NCBI RefSeq assembly: GCF_947500045.1
Contig: NZ_CANMQQ010000007.1
Span: 167,232 to 231,231 of the forward strand
Length of the DNA stretch: 64,000 nucleotides
Source of the DNA: an uncultured Ruegeria sp.
GTDB lineage: Bacteria > Pseudomonadota > Alphaproteobacteria > Rhodobacterales > Rhodobacteraceae
Direction of reading: 5' to 3'
The notes under the pieces were generated by a model, which did no database searches, was not told the origin of the DNA, and saw nothing but the letters and a program-made list of their open reading frames with translations. Below are positions 1 to 7,910 of the stretch, one piece after another (positions within the stretch are counted from its first letter, which is position 1; each line of letters starts with the position of its first letter). The position numbers and the translations under genes are program-made.

Positions 1-585
1 CGCTTTCAGCCATTTGGCAGGAAGTGAACGGCTTAACGCCCCATCAAGCCTCATCCAATTGCGATTTGGGAATCCGTCGTCGAAGACGCCGAAGGACAGC
101 GTTCCTGCACGTTGCCCGACTAGCCCTTCCCCAAGCTTTATCGATGGGCGCACAGCAATGTCTGCTGTCAGTCTGGAAAGATCATGGTGGCTATTTTGGC
201 TCAGCAGAGTCAAATTCAAGCCTGGGTAAAGAAGTGAGATTTCGTTCAAGATGCGAGGTAGAACAATCTGACAAAGACTATCGGTCGATGTAATGCGCAC
301 CTGCCCCATAGGAGACCGATTTGCTCCGACAACTGCCCGCTCAACCGACAGCACCGCTTCTTCAACGCTTTCCATGGCCGAAAAGACCGCACTGGCTTCA
401 GGGAGAACGGAATATCCTGACGGGTTTTTCTGAAAAATCCGGCAACCATTGCGCTCTTCGAAAGCGGCCACTCTGCGCAAGACTGTGGCATGCGTAACGC
501 CCAGGGCCACCGCCGCCGCGTTCAACGAACCGTATTTGCTTACTGCTAACGCGTACCGAATATCATCCCAGTTTTCATTGTTCAT
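1..585 (-). CDS. LysR-family transcriptional regulator, 3' end outside the window
   Basis: The frame starts at the ATG at 585 and stays open to base 1, so 195 residues are present and the C-terminus lies outside the window. The first 60 residues form a LysR-type winged helix-turn-helix, with the segments SLNAAAVALGV and HATVLRRVAAFEE. The remaining part is the start of the effector-binding domain. LysR proteins usually run to about 300 residues, so roughly a third is missing. The gene is divergent from the cytochrome c' gene at 672, so it may control that gene and the di-haem cytochrome after it. The ligand cannot be read from the sequence. Confidence 0.88.
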   Translation of the reverse strand, partial: MNNENWDDIRYALAVSKYGSLNAAAVALGVTHATVLRRVAAFEERNGCRIFQKNPSGYSVLPEASAVFSAMESVEEAVLSVERAVVGANRSPMGQVRITSTDSLCQIVLPRILNEISLLYPGLNLTLLSQNSHHDLSRLTADIAVRPSIKLGEGLVGQRAGTLSFGVFDDGFPNRNWMRLDGALSRSLPAKWLKA

Positions 586-630
586 AAATTAACAGGTGAC
601 GACTAATAACAAACAATTACAAGTAAATTC

Positions 631-658
631 GTTCAAGGTAACATTCGGGGTATTGAAC
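631..658. promoter_or_regulatory. possible LysR operator in a divergent intergenic gap
   Basis: GTTCAA at 631-636 and TTGAAC at 653-658 form a 6-bp inverted repeat with a 16-bp spacer, just upstream of the cytochrome c' gene and downstream of the divergent LysR start. Placement fits a LysR site, but the arms are short and chance is possible. Confidence 0.3.
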
Positions 659-671
659 AGGGAGACACACC

Positions 672-1139
672 ATGATGCAGAAAATTTCGATCTTTGCGGC
701 CAGTATTTTATCGGTGGCTGCAATTGGCACAGCCATCGCCCACGAAAGCGAAAACCCGGCTGTGAAAGCTCGAACCTCAATCATGCAACTCTATGCCTTC
801 AATCTTGGTACACTTGGCGGCATGGCCAAAGGCGAGGTAGATTATGATGCCGAGGCCGCAACACGGGCTGCAAACAACCTTGTTGTACTAACGCAGATCG
901 ACCAATCCGCGATGTGGCCCGCGGGATCCGACAATGTATCCGATCCGTCCACCAGAGCGCTGCCTGCGATCTGGGAAAACTTCCCTGACGTTGGTGCGAA
1001 AGGGCAAGCCATGGCAGACGCAGCTGTTGCGATGCAGGCTGCGGCTGGCCAAGATGTTGATGCCCTGAAAGCGGCTATGGGCGATCTGGGTGGAAGCTGT
1101 TCAGCATGTCACAAAGCGTACAGAGCACCGAAAGACTAA
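672..1139 (+). CDS. cytochrome c' (class II c-type cytochrome)
   Basis: The 155-residue product has an N-terminal signal peptide (about residues 1-23, ending AIA before HESENP) and a single haem-binding motif CSACH close to the C-terminus. That position is diagnostic of class II cytochromes, the four-helix cytochrome c' family, which are periplasmic electron carriers or NO binders. The start follows an AGGGAGA ribosome site at about 659-665; the ATG at 675 is an equally possible start. Thirteen bases separate it from the di-haem cytochrome gene, so the two are probably co-transcribed. The physiological partner is not evident. Confidence 0.9.
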   Translation: MMQKISIFAASILSVAAIGTAIAHESENPAVKARTSIMQLYAFNLGTLGGMAKGEVDYDAEAATRAANNLVVLTQIDQSAMWPAGSDNVSDPSTRALPAIWENFPDVGAKGQAMADAAVAMQAAAGQDVDALKAAMGDLGGSCSACHKAYRAPKD

Positions 1140-1152
1140 TTGGTAGATAGTT

Positions 1153-2061
1153 GTGAAGCGGTTTTTCCTTTTCACCGCTTTCGTTGCACTTTTAGTTGGG
1201 TTGGCCGGTTTGGTGCTGACCCGACCACAAAGAATGGATCAGTCTCAACTCGACGATCTGAACCCAGATCTCGCCAGAGGTGAAATCGTGTTCCACGCCG
1301 CAGGATGCGCATCCTGTCATTCAGCGCCGGATGCGGTTGGTGAGGAAAAGTTCATGCTCTCCGGTGGTCGCCGGTTCGAGACGGAATTCGGCACGTTCAT
1401 TGCCCCCAACATTTCCAGTCACCCAGAAGTTGGTATTGGGTCCTGGTCTGCCCTTGATCTGGCCAATGCCCTGATCCACGGCACCGGACCCGAAGGGCAA
1501 CACTATTTTCCTGCGTTTCCTTATACGTCTTATGCCAACATGTCAGTCGAAGACGTTGTTTCGCTTCGCGCATTCCTCGGCACGCTGCCAGCGGTCACGG
1601 CAGAAAGCAAAGCGCATGAGGTTGGTTTCCCTTTCAACATTCGACGCGGACTGGGCGGATGGAAGCTTTTGTTCATGTCGCCAGGCTGGGTAGTCGAAGG
1701 TGATCTGACCAACCAACAAAGGCAAGGCCGGTATCTGGTGGAGGCGTTGGGTCACTGCGCCGAATGCCATACGCCGCGAAATGGCTTAGGTGGTCTGAAA
1801 CGAGACCTTTGGCTGACAGGTGCACCAAATCCAAACGGGAAAGGTCGCATCCCCGGCCTTACCTCAGGCCAGCTTGATTGGTCCGAGGCTGACATCGCCG
1901 AGTACCTGAAATCTGGTTTCACGCCGGATTATGACAGCGCAGGTGGTGAGATGGTGGACGTCATCGAGAACACATCACGCCTCACGGATAAGGACCGTTT
2001 GGCGATTGCCGCCTATCTCAAAGCTGTTCCTGTTTCATCGACGGGGCTTTCATCCGAATAA
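1153..2061 (+). CDS. di-haem cytochrome c
   Basis: The 302-residue protein begins with a GTG codon and an N-terminal hydrophobic segment (residues 4-22) that is a signal peptide or anchor. Two c-type haem motifs are visible, CASCH near residue 52 and CAECH near residue 202, so it is a two-domain cytochrome of the kind that passes electrons from periplasmic dehydrogenases. It lies directly downstream of the cytochrome c' gene in the same orientation. A role in electron transfer with that protein is an inference from position. No dehydrogenase partner is encoded nearby. Confidence 0.88.
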   Translation: MKRFFLFTAFVALLVGLAGLVLTRPQRMDQSQLDDLNPDLARGEIVFHAAGCASCHSAPDAVGEEKFMLSGGRRFETEFGTFIAPNISSHPEVGIGSWSALDLANALIHGTGPEGQHYFPAFPYTSYANMSVEDVVSLRAFLGTLPAVTAESKAHEVGFPFNIRRGLGGWKLLFMSPGWVVEGDLTNQQRQGRYLVEALGHCAECHTPRNGLGGLKRDLWLTGAPNPNGKGRIPGLTSGQLDWSEADIAEYLKSGFTPDYDSAGGEMVDVIENTSRLTDKDRLAIAAYLKAVPVSSTGLSSE

Positions 2062-2226
2062 CAGTCGATTGGCGCGATGCAGCGGGGACCAGATGCTGTC
2101 GCCGGTTGCCGGTAGGAAGCGGCAGGGCCTATTCCCTTTCTACCAAACACCTGTTTTACGTTTTGAAAACCGGAACTCAGCAGTCGCACGAGTTTCTGTT
2201 CATGATTGACTGAGGGTCGTGACCGA

Positions 2227-3108
2227 ATGACACAAAAATTTGCTCTTTGGTCCATTCCGATTTCCATTGCGGTACTGGCCCTGAAACTGCTGGCCTGGTG
2301 GCTGACGGGTTCGGTGGCGTTGTTGTCAGACGCAATGGAATCAACTGTAAATGTCGTCGCGGCGCTGCTGGCGTATTTTGCGGTTCGGATTGCCAATATA
2401 CCCCCTGACGAAAACCACCCCTTTGGTCACAAAAAAGCCGAGTATCTTTCCGCCGTCGCCGAGGGCGTACTGATTGTGCTGGCGGCGTTCTTGATCATCA
2501 GAGAAGCTGTGCTGGCGCTCCCGAACCCGCATCTTGAGGGTGCGCCACTTCTTGGAATCGTCGTAAATGTCATTGCAACTGGTGTGAATGGCGCATGGGC
2601 CTACCTATTGCTCAAAATCGGCAGGCGCGAGGGTTCGCCGGCATTGGAGGCAAGCGCCCGACACATTTTCACAGATGTCATGACTTCAGTTGGTGTCATC
2701 GCAGGGCTGATACTGGCGCTTGTCACCGGCTGGTTGATCCTCGACCCAATTCTGGCAATTCTTGTTGCGTTGAACATCTTGTGGGAGGGATGGAAAGTTA
2801 TTCGGGCATCCGTCGATGGTCTGATGGATGTGACCCTTTCGGATCATGACTTGCAGATTGTTTCTAACGCAATCGAAGCAAATCTCGGCACAGCCTTAGA
2901 GTACCACGATCTCAAAGGGCGCAGATCCGCAAATGTCATCTTTGTCGAGTTTCACCTTGTTGTGGACGGCACAATGCCAGTCAGCGCGGCGCATGATATA
3001 TGCAATGACATCGAGGAAGAATTGGATCGTTTGTATCCGGGTTCTGTCTTTGTCATTCACCTCGAACCTGATGACGAATTGAAGGGTGTCGGGGTTAAAT
3101 GCCACTAA
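2227..3108 (+). CDS. cation diffusion facilitator (CDF) metal efflux transporter
   Basis: The product has the CDF layout of six membrane segments followed by a cytoplasmic C-terminal domain. Metal-site signatures are present: LLSDAMESTVN in the second membrane helix and HIFTDVMTSV in the fifth, plus the loop NHPFGHKKAEY. CDF proteins exchange cytoplasmic Zn, Fe, Co or Cd for protons; the metal here is not determinable. I chose the ATG at 2227, preceded by GAGGG at 2210-2214, over the in-frame TTG at 2206, giving 293 residues. It is one of two CDF genes in the window and the intact one. Confidence 0.88.
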   Translation: MTQKFALWSIPISIAVLALKLLAWWLTGSVALLSDAMESTVNVVAALLAYFAVRIANIPPDENHPFGHKKAEYLSAVAEGVLIVLAAFLIIREAVLALPNPHLEGAPLLGIVVNVIATGVNGAWAYLLLKIGRREGSPALEASARHIFTDVMTSVGVIAGLILALVTGWLILDPILAILVALNILWEGWKVIRASVDGLMDVTLSDHDLQIVSNAIEANLGTALEYHDLKGRRSANVIFVEFHLVVDGTMPVSAAHDICNDIEEELDRLYPGSVFVIHLEPDDELKGVGVKCH

Positions 3109-3266
3109 ACTAGTCAATTAGCTCTACAAAACACTATCGGTTTGACTGATCTGTTTAAGACGTTCGGCTTGAAATTCGTCAGACCTAAGCCCGGTGTGGG
3201 AAAGCCGGACCAGAAGTAACCTGTCTTCAATGTCACGAAGCGTGATGATCAGAATTGGAGGCGAAA

Positions 3267-4127
3267 ATGAAAATTCAAAGAAAGCTGGGTCAGCTTCTTA
3301 GTACTGCGGCGTTGGCTTCGTTGATTGCGGCGACACCTTATGTGCCAGCGTTTGATGCCGATGGTCGCCTACATTTTGAACCGTCATATGCCTTTGCCAA
3401 GAGCGGCAAGGGGAAAGACGGGGATGGTCGCGACGATGATCGGGATGATGATCGAGACGACGACAGAGATGATGACCGCGACGACAACTCGGGGTCGGGG
3501 AACAGCGGCCGTGGTGGTGACCGAGACGATGATCGTGATGACGATAGAGACGATGATCGCGACGACGACCAGGATGATGATCGTGACGACAATTCGGGAT
3601 CAGGCAAAGGTGGTCGCGACGATGATGATAACGACGATGACGATGACGATGATGACTCTAAACGCTCCAATAGAGGCAGCGGAAAGAAGGATCGGTCTCA
3701 AGCAGGCGGCAAGCTGTCGGGTTCGGCTGGATTAACAAAGGTCGAAACAAACGCTAACGGCATTGAAGTGCGTTACGCCGACGGAACCAAGGAGGAGATT
3801 GAAAACGGACGGTATGAGAGAAAGAATGCTCAGAACCGAACTGTTGAGGAGCGCCCCGCGACCGGTGCGGACGTCTCAAGGCTTCGGTCATTGGCGAATG
3901 GTATCTCAATCGACAACGTGCGTTCTTCTGGGCAAGGCGGCACTGCTGGAAGTCGACCCACGAAAATCGAACGCCAGGGCAACAATATCGAAGTGAACTA
4001 TGCCAATGGTTGGAAAGAAGAGATCGAGTTTGGGCGCTACGAGTTGAAAGACCCATACAACCGGACTGTTGTTGAAAGAAACGCAACGGCCTCTGATCGC
4101 CGGAGGTTAAAGTCGGTTGCCAACTGA
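3267..4127 (+). CDS. exported Asp-rich repeat protein with duplicated C-terminal module
   Basis: The protein is not a named family that I recognise. The start at ATG 3267 follows GGAGGCG, and residues 1-45 look like a signal peptide region. Residues about 53-130 are a low-complexity run of DDDR and DDD units built from near-repeats of GAYGATGATCGN, interrupted by two S-G-S-G/N-S-G linkers. After this come two copies of a roughly 55-residue module, at about 155-210 and 231-286, each with the pattern I-E-V-x-Y-A-x-G-x-K-E-E-I and ending L-A-N or V-A-N. Acidic repeats suggest calcium or metal binding outside the cell, but this is inference. Confidence 0.75.
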   Translation: MKIQRKLGQLLSTAALASLIAATPYVPAFDADGRLHFEPSYAFAKSGKGKDGDGRDDDRDDDRDDDRDDDRDDNSGSGNSGRGGDRDDDRDDDRDDDRDDDQDDDRDDNSGSGKGGRDDDDNDDDDDDDDSKRSNRGSGKKDRSQAGGKLSGSAGLTKVETNANGIEVRYADGTKEEIENGRYERKNAQNRTVEERPATGADVSRLRSLANGISIDNVRSSGQGGTAGSRPTKIERQGNNIEVNYANGWKEEIEFGRYELKDPYNRTVVERNATASDRRRLKSVAN

Positions 4128-4152
4128 ACCGCAACTCCAGTGGATGATCCGT

Positions 4153-4181
4153 TGGCGGCTTCTCTCTGTGGAGGGCCGCCA
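4153..4181. terminator. possible bidirectional terminator hairpin between convergent genes
   Basis: TGGCGGC at 4153-4159 pairs with GCCGCCA at 4175-4181 around a 15-base loop, in the 69-base gap between the convergent Asp-rich gene and the response regulator. There is no clear T-tract, so it is only a candidate. Confidence 0.4.
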
Positions 4182-4196
4182 TCGTAGTCAAAGAGA

Positions 4197-4850
4197 CTAT
4201 AGGTAGTCTCCCTTATTCCAAACATCATGGGCAATGAGTGCTGCCTCTACCCGATTTCGCGCATGAAGCTTTGACAGGATTGCCGTCATGTAGTGCTTCA
4301 CGGTTTTTTCCTGAAGGTCTAGCTCGTCGGCTATTTCACGATTACTCAGTCCTTTGGCCACACGTCTCAGTATTTCCTCCTCACGATGCGTAAGGTCATC
4401 GAGCATACTGCTGTTAACAGACATGCCGGTGTCAGCGTTGATTTGAAGCAATACCCGCGAGGCCAAGCCCGGAGAAACGAACCCTTCACCTGCGGCGATG
4501 CTGCGTAAGGAAGCGGTTAGTTCGCTCGCGGTTACTCCCTTCACAATGTACCCAACTGCGCCCGCCTCCAAGGCGTCCGCGACATCGCTGCTGTTCTCTG
4601 AGACTGTCAAGATTGCAATGAAGGGCGGATTTGCCATCGCTGCAATTTCACGTGTTGCGCTTATCCCGCCACCGGGCATCGAGAGGTCAAGAATGGCTAT
4701 GTCCGGCTGATGCGTGCCGACCAGCGATACTGCCTCTTCAGCGCTGGACCCGGCAGCCAAAACTTCAAAACCATCAGCTTCATCCAGCGTGCGTTGCAAA
4801 CCATCCCTGAATATCGGGTGATCATCAGCTATTACGACAGATGTAGTCAT
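4197..4850 (-). CDS. NarL/FixJ-family response regulator
   Basis: The 217-residue protein has a receiver domain with the phospho-acceptor Asp55 (in IAILDLSMPG), acidic pocket residues Asp9-Asp10 and a conserved Lys at about 104 in YIVKG. A LuxR-type helix-turn-helix follows at about residues 148-210 (THREEEILRRVAKG, SNREIADEL, KTVKHYMTAILSKL). It is a DNA-binding regulator whose phosphorylation is expected from the kinase upstream; the two genes overlap in an ATGA, so translation is coupled. Targets cannot be read; the nearest non-operon gene is the Asp-rich protein. Confidence 0.93.
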   Translation of the reverse strand: MTTSVVIADDHPIFRDGLQRTLDEADGFEVLAAGSSAEEAVSLVGTHQPDIAILDLSMPGGGISATREIAAMANPPFIAILTVSENSSDVADALEAGAVGYIVKGVTASELTASLRSIAAGEGFVSPGLASRVLLQINADTGMSVNSSMLDDLTHREEEILRRVAKGLSNREIADELDLQEKTVKHYMTAILSKLHARNRVEAALIAHDVWNKGDYL

Positions 4851-6250
4851 GATGTGCCTAACTTTCTGGGAAAGAGTGTCATAGAAACGGTGGTGCCCTC
4901 ACCTGGTCTCGATGCGACTTCGAACCTGCCGCCAATACTCTCGACCCGATCCCGCAAGCCCATAAGCCCCTGGCCACCATCGTCTCGCAACGCGGTTTCT
5001 TCTGACCTGTCAAAACCAGGTCCGTCGTCTTTGACCTTTATAACTATGCGGTCGTTCTGCGCCTCAGAACTTACGGTGCACTTGGAAGCTGGAGCATATC
5101 TCGCGGCATTGGAAAGCGTCTCCTGAAGGAACCGAAAAACGCACAGCTTGTCGGACAATGACAACTCTGGGGCCTGGCTACCCAAAAGTGAAATATCCGG
5201 TCGCAACGGGCCGTGTTCGACGTGATCCTCTACGGCTCTCTTCACAACATCGACGAGTGACAAGCTGTCGATATCTGGCGCAGAAAGCCCTCGCGATATT
5301 GCACGAATTTCAGCCAGAGATTTTTGCAAAGACTGCTGAATTTCCTCTGCCTCTTTAGAACTTTCAGACTCTTTGGAAAACGCCGCCTCCAGTCTAAGGG
5401 CGGCGAGCGACAGGTATTGCGCAGGACCATCATGTAGCTCGGCACCGAGATTTTTGAGGAACCGATCTGTTTGCGTGGCATATCTTTCTGACGCATCTAC
5501 TACACGCGACCGCAGCCGGGCATTCTGCTCGGCCATCCTCTCACTTTCTGTCAGGCGCTGTTTAAGAAGAGCCCCCTGTCGTCGAATAGTTTTGTTGCCA
5601 ATCGCGACAATGGAATACAGAACAATAGTACTTGCCAGAAATGCGGAACCGACGACCAACCAACTTGTTCGCCTGGCCTTGGCTAAGTCTAACTCAAGCT
5701 GATCAGCTCTTTCGTAGAACTCTGCAACTGCGATGATTTCGCCGGACCAGAGTTCGCGGATGGGACTGTAAACTTCAAGTAGTGGTATCCCCAATGCCGC
5801 CTCGGCGGCGCTCTCGGCATGATCAAGCTCTTCGAAAGAGCCGGAGATATCACCGCTCCACGCCCGCCTTAAGTCACCCGTTGGATTGAAGCGGTTTCCA
5901 ATGATTTCTGTATCCGAGGCATGTGCAATCACCCCGCCTTGCTTCCAGAATTTGTAGGAGACGATGCGGTCCCGCATTGGCTGCGTCATAAAAATCTCGT
6001 CCAGCGCTCGGCTCGCCTGCTCAGAAAGATGATCGCCATGTGCCAATTCCTGGCTGAGCGGGGACACTACGCTTTCCATATATAGCGCAGCAGAGTTTGC
6101 GGAGTTTTGCACAACTGCGTTCTGGATTCGATTTGACACCCAGACCCCGACTATTGCGGTAGCAGTGCCCATCACGAAAGTACTGGCCGCAAGAAACACT
6201 CGCGACAACGACCAATTTCCAATCGTCCGGTCAGTTATTTTCGCTCTCAT
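4847..6250 (-). CDS. membrane sensor histidine kinase of the NarX/DegS (HisKA_3) type
   Basis: The 467-residue kinase has membrane segments at about 17-39 and 196-217 flanking a periplasmic sensor domain of about 155 residues. A cytoplasmic linker with coiled-coil character follows, then a HisKA_3 dimerisation domain with the phospho-acceptor His273 (in ELHDGPAQYL). The HATPase_c domain has N-box and G-box elements (TLSNAARYAP, DDGPGFD, GGQGLMGLRDRV). It should phosphorylate the NarL-type regulator translated from the overlapping ATGA. The signal is unknown; no haem or cysteine sensor motif is obvious in the periplasmic part. Confidence 0.92.
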   Translation of the reverse strand: MRAKITDRTIGNWSLSRVFLAASTFVMGTATAIVGVWVSNRIQNAVVQNSANSAALYMESVVSPLSQELAHGDHLSEQASRALDEIFMTQPMRDRIVSYKFWKQGGVIAHASDTEIIGNRFNPTGDLRRAWSGDISGSFEELDHAESAAEAALGIPLLEVYSPIRELWSGEIIAVAEFYERADQLELDLAKARRTSWLVVGSAFLASTIVLYSIVAIGNKTIRRQGALLKQRLTESERMAEQNARLRSRVVDASERYATQTDRFLKNLGAELHDGPAQYLSLAALRLEAAFSKESESSKEAEEIQQSLQKSLAEIRAISRGLSAPDIDSLSLVDVVKRAVEDHVEHGPLRPDISLLGSQAPELSLSDKLCVFRFLQETLSNAARYAPASKCTVSSEAQNDRIVIKVKDDGPGFDRSEETALRDDGGQGLMGLRDRVESIGGRFEVASRPGEGTTVSMTLFPRKLGTS

Positions 6251-6353
6251 CGTGAAATCGACTATGAACTACAATCTTTTATCGCACCACAGACCTTGGT
6301 CTGACGTGATTTGGCTAAATCTCAGACCCTGAGCTTCGATCCAGTGGTCAGAG

Positions 6354-6752
6354 TCAGATATCATCCATGGTTCTCAATCTTTGCAGCATCGGGCATTGAA
6401 CGTTTCCGCTATCACAATTGGCCGTAAGCTCACTCAAGGCGTGCTCCAGGCGTCTGAGCTCACTAATCTTGCTTCGAACGCTGGCAATGTGTGCCTCGGC
6501 CAGTTCTTTCACTGACCGGCAGTCTTCGGCACTTCCTTCTGACAGCTCCCAAAGCGCCTTTGCGTCAGATAGAGGAAACCCCAGGTCGCGGCATTTCTTC
6601 AAAAACCGAAGTCTACCCACATCGTTTGCTGAATAGAGGCGACGATTGTTCAGAGCTCGTGCGGGTCTTGGTACGATACCTTCGCGTTCGTAATAGCGGA
6701 TGGTTTCTATTCCGACCCCGGATTGCCGCGAGGCCTCACCTATCGCAATCAT
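6354..6752 (-). CDS. MerR-family regulator, mercury-type
   Basis: The 132-residue protein has the MerR winged helix with the signature ETIRYYEREGI and a dimerisation helix. Cysteines follow in MerR-like positions: C in AEDCRSV at about 77 and a C-terminal pair in NCDSGNVQCPM. In MerR, three cysteines spaced this way bind Hg(II). It is divergent from the MerT-like gene across an operator-promoter at 6768-6798. It would repress, then activate, that promoter in response to a thiophilic metal, probably Hg(II). No mercuric reductase is encoded in the window. Confidence 0.85.
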   Translation of the reverse strand: MIAIGEASRQSGVGIETIRYYEREGIVPRPARALNNRRLYSANDVGRLRFLKKCRDLGFPLSDAKALWELSEGSAEDCRSVKELAEAHIASVRSKISELRRLEHALSELTANCDSGNVQCPMLQRLRTMDDI

Positions 6753-6767
6753 GTGAACCGCTCCCTC

Positions 6768-6798
6768 TTGATCCTGTAGTTGCTACAGGAGTTATACG
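6768..6798 (+). promoter_or_regulatory. MerR-class promoter with operator in a 19-bp spacer
   Basis: A -35 element TTGATC (6768-6773) and a -10 element TATACG (6793-6798) are separated by 19 bp, the overlong spacer typical of MerR-controlled promoters. The spacer contains a perfect inverted repeat, CCTGTAG (6773-6779) and CTACAGG (6783-6789). It faces the MerT-like gene. The operator also rules out the in-frame TTG at 6780 as its start. Confidence 0.8.
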
Positions 6799-6842
6799 CT
6801 CTGAATGCCGGTGCCTCAACACAATCAAATCGAGTACCTCGG

Positions 6843-7175
6843 GTGCGAAAGTTGAAGAAATATTTGAGCCTCAGCTACTTGGGATCGGTTTCCGCTCTGG
6901 GGGTTGCAACATGCTGTGTCCTTCCAATGGTCATGATGTTGCTAGGCTTGGGCGGCAGTTGGTTGGCGGTATTCGGAAGAATAGCGGCGGCAAGCTACTA
7001 TGTTCTTGCCATCTCAACAGCGCTGGTCGCGGTTTCGTGGTTCGTAGCGCATCGAAACGGGACGTTGGCAAATCTAAAATGGTGGCTTGTTGGAAGCTCA
7101 GCGATCACCACGCTGGCATGGGTCATCGTGTTCAATGAGGCTCAAATCAACGATTATCTAATCATGCAGATGTGA
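6843..7175 (+). CDS. MerT-like mercuric transport membrane protein
   Basis: The product has three to four membrane segments. The first carries the paired cysteines of MerT proteins in the stretch ATCCVLPMVMMLLGL followed by G-G-S-W-L. MerT moves Hg(II) across the inner membrane. The open frame extends back to a TTG at 6780, but that codon is inside the operator. A GTG at 6843 or a TTG at 6852 is therefore likelier, giving about 111 residues against 116 for classical MerT. No strong ribosome site decides between them. MerP and MerA are absent, so the pathway in this window is incomplete. The next gene starts 4 bases after its stop. Confidence 0.75.
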   Translation: MRKLKKYLSLSYLGSVSALGVATCCVLPMVMMLLGLGGSWLAVFGRIAAASYYVLAISTALVAVSWFVAHRNGTLANLKWWLVGSSAITTLAWVIVFNEAQINDYLIMQM

Positions 7176-7179
7176 GACA

Positions 7180-7398
7180 ATGACAAAACAAACTGTGGTG
7201 CTGGATAGCACTTTGACCTGCCCTGAGTGCGGACACATTGAAACCGAAAAAATGCCAACCGACACGTGCCAGTGGTTTTATGAGTGCAAATCATGCAAGG
7301 CAGTCTTGAAGCCACTAGAAGGCGATTGCTGTGTCTTTTGTTCCTACGCAACTGTCCCATGTCCGCCAATTCAAGACGGCAGTTCGTGCTGCGGTTAG
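7180..7398 (+). CDS. GDCCVxC-family small cysteine-rich protein
   Basis: The 72-residue protein contains the family hallmark GDCCVFCSY followed by VPCPPIQ, two further CxxC-type pairs (CPEC, CKSC) and a terminal CC. Relatives in other bacteria are annotated as GDCCVxC (seleno)proteins and are often found beside mercury transport genes. All positions here are cysteine codons and no in-frame TGA occurs. It is probably translated from the MerT-like transcript, whose stop is 4 bases upstream. A thiol-based metal binding or reductase role is inferred; the biochemical function is not established. Confidence 0.8.
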   Translation: MTKQTVVLDSTLTCPECGHIETEKMPTDTCQWFYECKSCKAVLKPLEGDCCVFCSYATVPCPPIQDGSSCCG

Positions 7399-7420
7399 AG
7401 GCAATGCCATCTACTTAAGA

Positions 7421-7837
7421 TCAATGTTCGTGACGGCACAGCTCATGGTCGGCGAGTGAAGCAAGCACGTAGCAGTGCTCTGAAACGCCATCTCCATTAC
7501 AGCCTTTTGAGATCCGGTTCAGCTCTTTCTCAAGTGCGCGGAGCCTTTTGATTTTTGCTCGGACCTCCGAGAGCCGAGCGGTTGCTATGTCGGTTGCCGC
7601 TTTGCACGAGCGATCCGGATGGCCTTGTAAATCGATCAGTTCAGATATCGCCTCAAGCGAGAACCCAAGGTCACGCGCGTGCTTGATAAAACTAAGGCGT
7701 TCCATGCCCGCCGCATCGTATCGCCGCTGATTGCCTTCGGTGCGTTCTGGCGCACTGAGCAGCCCCATTTCCTCATAGTAACGAATGGTCGGAATCTTGA
7801 CCTTTGTGCGCTTGGACAGGTCACCAATCGAAAACAT
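7421..7837 (-). CDS. MerR-family regulator of a cation efflux gene
   Basis: The chosen ATG at 7837 begins MFSIGDLSKRT and follows AGAGG; a longer frame to 7864 would run into the operator. The protein (138 residues) has the MerR signature PTIRYYEEMGLL and the second DNA-binding element GNQRRYD. Its metal-binding features are C in RSCKAAT, the pair C-N-G-D-G-V-S-E-H-C, and a His/Cys tail CRHEH. This pattern resembles ZntR/CadR/PbrR-type sensors of divalent metals rather than MerR proper. It is divergent from the truncated CDF transporter gene and shares its promoter with it. Confidence 0.85.
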   Translation of the reverse strand: MFSIGDLSKRTKVKIPTIRYYEEMGLLSAPERTEGNQRRYDAAGMERLSFIKHARDLGFSLEAISELIDLQGHPDRSCKAATDIATARLSEVRAKIKRLRALEKELNRISKGCNGDGVSEHCYVLASLADHELCRHEH

Positions 7838-7848
7838 CGAAGTACCTC

Positions 7849-7879
7849 TTGAACCTCTAGTCACTAGAGATACTACACT
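7849..7879 (+). promoter_or_regulatory. second MerR-class promoter and operator
   Basis: TTGAAC (7849-7854) and TACACT (7874-7879) are separated by 19 bp. The spacer begins with the perfect palindrome CTCTAGTCACTAGAG (7855-7869, 7-bp arms around one base). This faces the CDF gene at 7911 and lies upstream of the divergent MerR gene. Confidence 0.78.
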
Positions 7880-7910
7880 ATACGAAAGACAGATTCAAAG
7901 AGACCTCCCT

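Noticed and set aside
3338..3735. Ser-rich and Met/Thr-rich open frames opposite and beside the Asp-rich repeat
   Set aside because: They are shadows of the repeated GAT/GAC codons in other frames and have no start signals or family features.
6780..6842. Upstream part of the MerT-like open frame
   Set aside because: The TTG at 6780 lies in the centre of the MerR operator, upstream of the -10 element, so it cannot be translated from that promoter.
7180..7398. Selenocysteine in the GDCCVxC protein
   Set aside because: Some relatives use selenocysteine, but all relevant codons here are TGC or TGT and the only TGA signals lie outside the frame.
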